Positions 18,216 through 30,200 of a DNA stretch of 49,559 bases are shown here, piece after piece. A program made the position numbers and the translations under genes. The notes beneath the pieces were generated by a model. It was not told the DNA's origin. It saw only the letters and a list, made by a program, of their open reading frames with translations, and searched no databases. The first letter of the stretch is position 1, and every line of letters begins with the position of its first letter. The stretch spans positions 1 through 49,559 of the IMG/VR virus record IMGVR_UViG_3300047550_004649; one strand, written 5' to 3'. The stretch is from a virus.

Positions 18216-21200
18216 TTAGGTTATCACCTTATCTTTTTTTACTAAAGATCCGTTGTTTCTAAATCCAAATCCTCTTCTCTGTATAACTGGATAAGTTGAG
18301 AGACCTGCACTATATCCTTCACTGGTTATACCTACACTTGAGGTATATCCAGTAACGGCGATTGAGATTGGTGATAATGACCTAGTGAATCCAGACAATC
18401 TACCCCAAGATAATTTTCCTACAGGATAATTAGAAGTTCCTGTAGTTGCAAGTCCAACAATTGATGTATATGAAGCAACGTTGCAAGTAATGATACCTGT
18501 TGATGAGTTGAATGCATGAACTTTATAAACATTATTTACATATGATGTACTAATTGCAACAATGCTAGAATCTGAAGAATCAATAGAAGTTACACCACTT
18601 CCAACAAGAGTATTTGAAATATAAATTGGATAACCAACTTGAAGATCAGGTGGTGATGGATTTAATGTAAATTTGAGTGCTAAAGGCACTCCAATTCCGG
18701 TGGTTGTAGCAATTCCAACAACAGAGGCACTGGATCCTTTGACATCATTTACACCAGTTAAAATTTCATACTGTGTAGAAAAATCTGTAGTTGCTATTCC
18801 AACATTTGTGTTAGTAAACACAATAACATTAAAATCTATTGGAGTAGTACTTGGAGATTCATTTTCATAATCAAATAGTGAAGCGTCATCTACAAAGATT
18901 TGATTGGCAGAGTTGCTAAAGTCTCCAATGATGTTTGAAGTAGGATAAACTTGAGATTCAAGAGAATCTCTAGACTTGGAGACAATTTCTCCATTAATTA
19001 GCAAATCAACTTTTTGTTTAGTCCAATAAAGTGGTTTTTTATTAATAGAATCTATTCCTTGAGATACATATAGATTAGTTTCAACTCTGTCAGATCCAGC
19101 AATATCATAAACCACTCTATTATCCTGAGTAATTGTATTATCAATATTACTATTATTACTGAATATCTGTACTGTATCTCCTACTTTAATTGTTTCATTA
19201 ATATTTGTAATACTTTCAACATCCTCACCTGCAGTTCCTTTATAAAAGAATATTGCAATATCATCTTCTGGTTTTGGTGCTACCGTAAATGTAAACGATG
19301 TACCACCATTGAACTGATATGAAGTTCCTGGTTCTTGTAAAATTCCATTTACAAAAATGAGAAGAATATTATTTAAATCTATTAGTTGAGAATCGGATGT
19401 GTTGTTATCAACCTCAAAACTTAGTAAATCATAATTATACAATAACGGGAATCTAGTCCTTGTTCCATCTTGATAATTTTTAATAGAATCAATATAATCT
19501 AATTCTCCAAACTGCCAAGCAGCAAATGAATCTGTAAATGTATCAAGTACCGTCAATTCAAATTCACTAATTGGAGATGCTAAATTTGCATCCGTTACTA
19601 ATCCCACTGGTTTAAATACATCACCTCTTCTAAATCCATATCCATTTCTTGCGATTTTAAAGTCAGTTACTACAAAATAAGTAGATCCTATTCCAGTAGT
19701 AGAACTTGACCCAACTTCAACATTTAAAAGTAATCCATTACCAGTGTCTGTAGTTGCACCCAAACCTAGACGAGAAACACCAATTACTGGTAAGTTTTCA
19801 TAAGAAGGTGATGAAACATTAATTGTTGGGGAAGTGTATCCACTACCCTCTCCAACAACTGTAAAAGATAAAGTACCTCCAGCACCTACACTTGCCGTAA
19901 TAGTTGCTTCAGATCCGCTGTGACCAGACTCTGTAACTGCTACAGATACATTTCCCCTATAACCAGATCCAATAATATCTTGTGTTCCCAAACCAACAGA
20001 AACAATCGTTCCTCCTGCACCAATAACAGCAGTGACTGAAGCACCTACTAAGGGAGCGTAACCTAATCCAGAAGTTGATCCTAATGAAACAATGATACCT
20101 CCGCGAGGTAATTGATTCATGTTAATATCATAGTCTGATGTGTATAATCCAATGTCAGATCTAATTCCAGTAAATGTAATGCTAGTTATTCCCGATATAG
20201 TATTTTCACTAATAATATAGTTATTTCCAGAATTATTAGATGTAGTTGGCGATTGGAAAATACTATTGATAAAGACAACACCACTTCCACCACTAGTACC
20301 TAATCCAACCGTGTTAATTCCTTGGGAGGTTAAGATGAAAGTTTGTCCTATTCCAGTAAATTTATCCGAAATATCATCATAAATTTGATTTGAAGTGTAG
20401 TCTTGTCTTAAAAATACTCTACCACTAAATGTTGCTCTTTCTCTTGCAAGGGCATTTTCATCAGGTCCGATTAAATCAAGTTGATTTCCTCTTGGTGGTT
20501 GAGTAAAGTAAATTTTATTCCCTGAAATATTATAAGATCCCCTATAAACTCTAGCGACAGAGGTGTCTGTATGCACACCTGAAGTAGAACCTACAAATCC
20601 TCTAGTAACTTCCACTAATGGAATACTTCCAGTAAAAGTAATTGGTCCAACATTAGTTGTTCCTAAACCAACATTTTCTACTCTGACATATTCGGAATTT
20701 ATTTTCAATAAATCTGTTGGATTGATAGAACTTATTCCACTTAAAGCAAAGATTGTCGATGCTATTCCAATCTGTCCACCATTATTTGATAATGTATGAC
20801 TTATGTATGAGTAAGAAATTGGATACTGTGCGAGATTATTAATTGTAATTAAGGATTTTTCATTCTTTTTAAACATTTCCAATTCATGAGCATTACCTAA
20901 ACCTACAGATGTAAATGTTACTCCAATTCCCTGTTTGGCATATTCTTTTTTAGTTGCAATTTTAATAGTGTCTTTACTTTCTCTAATTGCATATACAACT
21001 TCGGGCAATAATGTCGTAACCACTCCAACATAATTTTCAGTAGCACCAATTCCTATCGCAGAAGTTCCAATACCAATAAAAGTTGATTTTGGTCTATAGA
21101 TTAATCGCTCTCCGGTGTTAAAGAAATGATTGGGAATAGTGCATATTCCAGTAACAAAATCTAAGGAAGTTAAAGGATCAAAAGTTTTCATGAAAATTGC

Positions 21201-24200
21201 ATTTTCTTCATATTTTGCTTCGAAATCCAATTTGTTAACTGATGGAGAATTGACTCCAAAGTATTTTGCCGTTTTTACAGATTGTCTGACTGGTGAATAA
21301 ACCAAATCTGGGGGAATATTAATGAGATCCAGATCTGTATATAAACATTCATTAAATGAAATTATTTCTATGTTGCCAGAAATAGAAGGATCTGGGTAGA
21401 AATTAAGTATGATATTGGTTGCATCCACAATTGCACCAAAAGTTCCTATTCCAGTTGTGCTTCCAATTGATAAAAATGGATATTGTAATGTGTATGCGTC
21501 AGATCCATCGTACATAGTCATTATTTGGTGCAATGCACTGGTTAATCCTAATCCAACTCGCACTAAAGATTTAATTGAAGTAAATAAAGTTTTGTCTAAA
21601 ATAATTACACTTGTAGATCCAGAAGAAACATTGTTGTAATTTGATTCAAAAACAACTGTTCTTTCATTTGTGTTTATTTGCCCTGGTAATTTAAATCTAT
21701 AGAAATCTTCTCCAAGTGCAGTAGTTCCAAATCCTACATTTTTAGTCCTTACAATTATACTTTCAGACTCGGTATTTGTATAATTTAGTGATAATATTCC
21801 ACCAGATAGTGATGCTCCAAATGATCCTATGGGATTATAACTTTCATTCTCTTCATTGTTAAAGTAATATTCGGAGATATAGGTATTAGATCCATCATGA
21901 GACACATATATTTCCACATAATTCATTATAGAACTATCATTATTCAAAACATGGATGTTAGAATAAATTGATGAGTATTTTGCAGAATCTAACTGAATAA
22001 TAGATGTAGTAATTCCACTAGAAATAACTTTATTCTGTGATAATAAATCAATACATTTTAAACTTTGTGTCGATCCTACTCCTGATTTAGTTATAAAAGA
22101 ATCTTGTAGTATTTTAATATCAAAATCGGAATTAAATGGATCATTTGGTTCAAATTTTAGATAAAAAGATCCTGTTTCATCTACATATCCTAAAATATTT
22201 GCCAATAAAGAATCCGAATCAAAGATTGTTGATCCATATCCAGTCGTTCCTGTAGTTATCTCACCTTTATATAAAGTAAAAATATCTTCATTATTATTAA
22301 TTGTTACTATTTCGCTGAATTGAGTTTCATTATTGAATACATTTCTTACTTGAACTAAAAACTTGTTGTATTGATTTGATGTAACTATTGGAGTAATGTT
22401 GAAAACATTTTCTCTTTCATCATCAGAACTAGAAAACTCAGAACTAATATTATCAATTTTTAATACTCTATTAGTTTTGCATAATATATAATCAGACAGA
22501 CGGACAGTATCAAACTTTACAAATTTAGATTTATCTCCTACAGTATCTACATCAACTACAAGATCAAAATTATTAATAGTATCTACTCTATTGTCTTCGG
22601 CAAAAATATTAACAAGAGATAAAGTTGATTCAGTAGTTCCTATTCCAGATTGAACATTTTGTTCTAACTGAGTATCTGCAAAGTTTTTAGTACCACTAGT
22701 GTGTAATAAATTGTTTACAGGTGTTACTATTTCTTCCCAAGTTTTACTACTTTTTACAGTATATGAAAGATTTTGATAATAATCATTGTCTGGTATTACT
22801 TGAGAGTCTTCACTTAATTTTCCGGTTTGACTATTCCAACCAAAATTTTGAAGATTAAAGTAATCAATATTATAAATTCCATTACTTGTCTCAATAACAT
22901 CAACAGTTGCTTCATTAAATGATTCTAGACCTCTTATTCTTTCATTGGGGGAAAGTGTATAACTTCCAGTTACTCTTATAATATTTTCATCACATGCAGT
23001 AACAATCAAATCTCTGGTTACAAAACCAAGTCCATTGTCGGAAGATAAAGTTTCTCCTATAAAGAATGGTAAAAACTTTTGAGTAACTTCAAACTCTGGA
23101 TAATTATTGTAATTTGTAATGGAAGCATAAGACTCTTGAATAGTTTTTGCTACACCTGGATTAGTTGTTAATCCAGAAACACTAAATTCAACTTCAGCAG
23201 GATTTGTGTTTTGGTAAGAAGATACTGTAAAAAAACGATATCCATAATCTGAGGAATTGAATCCATCTCCAGAAGAACTTGCTTTTTCAATTTCCTCTAC
23301 AAATACTTTATCACCAACTGCAAAAGGTGCAGAAGTAAATCCTGCAAGAGGTGTAGTCAAAATGCATGTAACTATGCCAGAAAGAGAAGATTCAACACGA
23401 TCTATTGAAACTGAATTAGAATTATTGATTGCTCTAATAGTAACTGGTTTAATTGGTAAACCTTTAGGTTCTACTTCAATTTTTACTTCACCGATTGAAG
23501 ATCCAGTTAGATTTGCCTTTAAGAATCCTGAATCAATTAACTCCCCAGTGTCAGAATCTACTAATATTAAGTCTGGCGCTGAAGTATAATTTTGCCCACC
23601 ATTTAAGATAGTTATAGAATCAATGGTATTTGATGAAGAAATATAAACGGATTGTGGAATGGCCGCTGTTGGTCTTAAAGTTTTATCCGATGCATATTCA
23701 AATCCCTCATTTATAATTCTACTTTGTGTAATTTTACCAATAGTATTAGATGCTGGAATAATAAATGCACCTTCACCATTTACAGAGTTAGAACCAGTAA
23801 AACGAGGAAGTTCTTTATATCCATACCCACCAGAGATAAGATTTACTCTACTAATACCTCCAGTTACAGTGGTGGAATTAGTATCATATTCTAACACATC
23901 ACAATCACTCTTCTGATAAGAAAGTTTTTCTGGTGTATTTTTCAAAGAAATTGTAAAACTAGTATTTGCTACACCAATTACATTATAATCTCCAGTATAT
24001 TCACTGTCTACAAAAGTTATTTCAGAATAATTGACAACATCAGAATCTGCAGTGCTGATATATCCAGATTTCTCTAAATTATAGTAGAGTTTTTCGGGTA
24101 CAGAATCAGTATAGTTGAGAGTTAATGATGCATTAGTAGACACACCTACAGTCCCAACTCCAGAAATAGAAAGAGATGTAGTGGTTGCAACAGAAACAAA

Positions 24201-27200
24201 TTCTTTACTAAAATCTTTATTATAGTAAATTTTTAAATTATAACCAGATAGTGAAGAATCTGATAAATCAAAGGCAAGATTATTATTTTTAATTACTTCA
24301 ATTGGTGGATTAATAAGTGAAATAACTTGGTTGGATCCTCCAGTAAATGCAACTGAAACAGCATTTATTGGATACTCAGTCACATCTTTATATGTTTGAC
24401 CTAGTTTAAATTTATTATTATCAACTCTATGAACATAATATTCTCCATCATTTAATGGAATAAATGAACTTGTATTGCTTTCATATAAAATTTTATCTCC
24501 AGTTTGTAATCCATGATTTGTAATTTGGAAATAACTTTCAAGAGTTCCCGGACCGTAATATCCACCCAATCCAAGTCCTGGAGTAGTGGAAAATCTATAA
24601 ATCAATAACCCATCACTAAGTGGTATAATAGATCCATCACCCTCGACATCATAACAAGAAGTAAACGGTGCAGTTCCAATTGTGCTACCAATTCCTACAC
24701 CACCAGTTACGGAACTAATATAGGATCTAATTGCAGTTGCTGTTGTTCTTGTTGCTCCTGAAGGAAAAGTAATACCTGTTGTTAAGGCGGCACCAGCAAA
24801 AGCAGCGCCAAACATTTCCCTAATAATAATCAGTCCATCAACAGAACTAACGATACCATCACCATCTACATCAAAATTATTATAGTTATCCCAGATATAA
24901 TCATAAATTTGCTGAGCATTTCTTGTTGCTGAAGGTGATATTACCCCATCAATCCATTCAATTGCAATTTCAGGATCTACATTTGGTTGTCTAGTTGCCG
25001 AATCATAATAAATTGAGGTTGGAAACACACTTGCTGATCCAAATCCAATCGGATTAATTAGTAATTTTTTATATTGTGAATTATATAATACTTTTACAGA
25101 AGATGACGTTCCAATACCTACAGACAAATCTGGTTTAACTGTTAATGTTATTTTATCACCAACCAATAAACTATGAGATGTTGAAACAGAAACTATTGTG
25201 TTTATTTTATTAACATCTGCAGTAACTTGAGTGAAGTTTGATTCAATCGAATATTGATAATTATTATTTGCTGCAGACCAACTAGTATTTCTAAAAAATA
25301 ATCCATTAGTATTTGTGGTTAATCCAACATTAGTTACGATACCAATATAATCCTTAGATTTATTAATTGTATATAATGTTTCGGAGTTTCCATTTAAGAT
25401 GTTAAAGGAAGCACTTGTAGAGGTATTTGAAACTGCAATAGGGTCTCCCCCAGTTGGTTTTCTGAAGACTACTTGTTGACCTGTAATAAATGGGTGATTT
25501 GGTATAAAAATACTTTGAGTTGGAATGAAAGTATTATATGTTGTAATCCCAATGTTATAGTTTACATTTATACCTGTCCCCACAGTTGTTCCAATTCCAA
25601 CTGATTTTGTTGGATTATAATATACTTTATCATTTACTTTTGATTCAAAATAATCTGCAGACTTATTTACTGTAAATGAATCGGGAAGGAAGTAAACTGG
25701 AGTTGTTTGAGTGTGTATTCCACCACTTGCATTTCTACTTACTCTAACAACTCCAAAATTATTGTAAATATTGAGAACTGAGAAAATCTCATTATCAATT
25801 TTAAAACTACTTCCGATTGAAATGTTTTCTGGAATAGATGTTAAGTAAACATCTGTAACTATTCCTGTTGAAGCATATGCGGGAATTTGTTTATCTAATA
25901 TTGTAGAATAAGTTGTTAGCCCAATTTGATATGACCCATTAAGATTGGAAAGTTCTACAGGAAATCCAGATATATTGATATTATCTCTATTTAAAAATTC
26001 ATGATATGGTAAAATATAAATTCTAACAGAACTTCCATTTACCCAAGTAACTAGAGAGTCATTATAAGATTGAATAGATGTATTAATTTCATTTATTTGT
26101 TTTCCTGTTACTTCAGATACTTTTGCAAATATTCCACTACCTTCAGTATTACTTTCATCAAATGTTATCTGGTCATTTACTTTATAGTCAGATCCAGAAT
26201 TTATAATTTCTAAAGTAGAAACACTACCTGAAGAAACTGATTCAATCAGTGTTTTTTGTTCTATAATTTCATTTGACTCCACAATAAAATCATTGTCTGC
26301 ATATTCATCATTTACTTTGTAAGGAAGTGTATTTCTAATTAGTGAAGAATTATTAAAATCAAATGATTGGTTTAGAGTTATATTTTCTTCAATATATGGA
26401 GATCTATATTCATTGCCAATAAAGTATGGAAACTTTCCAACCACATCTTCATCAACATTAGTTTCAACAGTTGCAAAATATGCATAAGTTCCCTCTGGAA
26501 AATCTTTAGTTTTTCCAAATCTCCCATTATACTGGTCTAAGTCCCCACTATTTGTAAACTCATAATCCTCAACAAAATAACCAATAGGAAAACTTGTCTC
26601 AGATGGACGATTTTCAATATTTGCCTGAGTATATCCAGGTTCTAGTTTTTTAACAAGTCTAGTATCATTTGGATCAGAGTATCCATAAGATCCATAGATT
26701 GGATTTCCATCATATGCCCACCCAATAATGTCAGAGTGAGATGTAGTTCCACCAATATCTTTAATATTATTTTTTATATTACCAGAATAACCAACAATAG
26801 CATATTCTAAATTATCATTAGTCCCAACTAATATTTCTGTTGCTGGATCTCTATATGTTTCTTTTTGGATTCCGTACTTGTAAGAATTATTCAAAGTTAA
26901 AGATCTTACATTTGATTCAAATACTGCATTCTTACCTGCAGAAACAGCACGAATTACTGTATTAGTATTAGTATATCCTGCTCCAGGACTAACAACGATA
27001 ACATCTACTATTTTATTGTTAGAAACTACAGGTCTAAGATTCGCTCCAATACCACTACCAGAAACAACTAAATCTGGTGTAGAGTAATAATCTTGTCCAC
27101 CATATAATATCGATACATCAACAATTCTACCGTTTTCAATTAGTGGAGTGAACTGTGATTCTTTACCGTTTTTTACAATAACTTGAGGTCTTTGATGTTG

Positions 27201-30200
27201 ATTTAAAACTAAAGATCCATAATTAGATCCCTTTTCATAAACATAGACCTGCTCAATATTTCCTCTAATTATTGGAGTTGCGACAATAGATCCTCTGACT
27301 TGAGTACTTCCCAACCCAACTGAAGTGTAATCAATTGACAACGCAATATCAGGATAATTAAAAATCTGATAACCAGATCCAGTTGTTGAAAACTTTATAT
27401 AATTTTGTCGTTGATAGTTGGAGGTATTTGTTCCATCAATTCCAGCATAACATAATCTAAACTTATCAGAATCTAATTTTAATATTTGATATCTTGCTGA
27501 GGTTGATAAACCAGTTATTCCAGATGTTTCATAATTATAAGTTACAATTTCACCGTTTGAAAATCCATGATTTTCAAATTTTATTGTATGATCATAGGTA
27601 GATATTCCAGTTGGATTTACTCTCAACTTTCTATTTGTATATCCACTTCCACCATTAATTACTTTTATTTCGGATAGTTTATTTTTTGTCTCAGTTTTAA
27701 ACTTATGAATTCCTGCATTCGCAATTGTAGTAAATCCAACAGTATTAATTCCTGCAGAATAATCTGTCAAACTTTGATAAATTTCAATAGTTTTATCATT
27801 AATTACTTTAGAGTAATAAGTTGCACCAGTTATAAGTGTTTTAGATTGATCTAAATTTGATCCCCCAAAAGTTCCAATTCCAATAGGACTAAAATTATTA
27901 CTATTATAAACAATTGGTTGGCCATTTACTAAATTATGATTTCTTGTAAATGCAATTCTTTCGTTAGTAAAATCTAAACCACCACCATTAGAAAGGGGTC
28001 TGGCATCAAATTCAATTTCTCTAACATATTTTTCAATAACTGGTTGAAAACTTGCACCAGATCCATTTCCTCCAGTAAGTGCTACAGAAACTACAACATC
28101 TACATCAAAATCTTGAGGATCTACAAATATTTTTTCAACGGATCCTTTAACTACAGGTTGTATAAGAGCATTGCCAGTTGATAAACTCAATAAAGGTGGA
28201 TTTATAACATCATAACCACTTCCACCGTTCAATACATTGATATTTTCTAAGGGTCCATAATAAATTTTATCTTGAGTTTTATAACTGTATATTTCAACTC
28301 CATTTTTTAATAATCCAATAGCACCCGGAACAGTTTCATATTTTTTGTTGTCACCAATTGTTTGATTTAACTTAAATTTTCTAAGAATTTTTTGTGGAGA
28401 AATTGTTCTTGATCTTTGAGAATATAATACAAACTTATGTGTTCCAGTTACAATGCCATTTGACAATTTTCCAAAAGAAACATAATCATCAGATCCTACA
28501 GTAGAGTTACTAAGATATAATCTGATTTTTGTGTTGTTGATGTTTGGATCTGGATCAGTTAATACCTCAACGTAGTAAGATCCCTCTACTAAACCTTCTA
28601 TAGCACTGTCACTTTGAGTATAATAATATACTCTGTCTCCAGTTATGAAAGAAACTGGATTTTCACTTCCAAAATTAATTACACTATAATCTTCATTCTC
28701 ACTTTTTACTAATAAACTTGCTACAGTATACTCAAAAATATTGGTTTGTATTGAATATGATGGAATAGAATTAGATGCAACATATAAATTTTCAGAGTTT
28801 TCATCATATACATTCTGCACATCGGCAGTTATTTTGTTATTTCCAAACTGAATTGGTACAATCGTAGATGATGCTTTTTTAATCTTTCTCCTAATATCAT
28901 ACTTTACATTTATGTCTAAAGGAGAAGTACTTACATCAACTGTTATTTCACGTTCAGAAATTGAGCTAATATTTGCATTTTCAAGACCAGAAATTACGTT
29001 TTCAGTATTTCTTTCTAAAACTTCAATAACATCACCAACTGCTAAACTTGTATTATCTACAGAAGATTTTACGGTAATATTATTACCACTAAAGGAGTCT
29101 ATTTGATATCTAGAACTAGTATTGTAAACCCAAGTATTTGCAAAAATTTGTTCTACTTCCGATCCTTTTGGTATAATCTTTCCAAGATTCTGTGGATATA
29201 GTTCTTCTCCCTCTAAAAAGTTATATGAATCTGAATTAATAACTACGTTTGATAAAACACCAGTTATTATAAATTCTACTTTTTTACTTTTATCACCACT
29301 CTCATATCCATAGTAAGTATCACTGGATATAATTGTAGAAGTTTTGCTAATATTAATTGATTGATTAGAATCTATGTAACATCCCAAAAATTGATTGACT
29401 GTTTTTTCGTTATAAAATATTTCAGTACCATTATAAAAAATACTTCCAGACGATAAAAACCCAACCGTAGAATCAACTGTAATTACTGTTTGATTGTTAC
29501 TTAGTGTAACATCTTCAACTACTTTAGTATTTGGAGTTATAGAAAAAGTTCCAGTAACATTTGGATATGTATCATCATAACCAACAAAAAAATTCAACTC
29601 ATAATATGTTTTTCCCTTTCTAGTAATTGTTTCTACTTCAGAAACTGATGCGCTAGTGTTTTCGTCAGTAGACTTAAAAATTGTCTGACCAGATAATTTA
29701 GTAGGATCACCTGAAATTACATCGACTACAGCAACTTCTCTTCTTATAAATCTGGCGTCCGAAGGTTTGATTAAAAATTGCTCCAGATCTAAAACAGTTG
29801 GAGTTTCACCAAATAAAACATTAAATAAAATTTTAAAGGACTCTTCAGTTCCTTTTGATTCATAAAGAGTTCTTGCTTCTTTTATAAAATTTCCAACATT
29901 TAAATTTGCAGTAAAGTCTACTCCTTCTAATCCAGGGGTTAAACTATATTTGATTTTTTTATAGAATTCTTGTAAGAATAATGAACTTAAATTTTCAATT
30001 TTTGCACCATTATTATGTGCTACTGCAGAACTTTCACTAAAAACTAACTCTTCATACTGAAGATCTTTATGATAATTTGTGATACCACTAAATCCTCTAA
30101 TACATCCAGTAAAAGAAGTTTCAGTTGAACCTGTGTAAGTTATTATTTCATCATCAATTTTTAATAAACCATACTGCTGTGGAAATCCTTTTGTACTTGT

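Noticed and set aside
23257-23916. Plus-strand frames of 110 and 85 codons inside the giant gene
   Set aside because: Antisense shadows of a continuous 4082-codon gene; composition mirrors its Thr/Ser/Gly codons.
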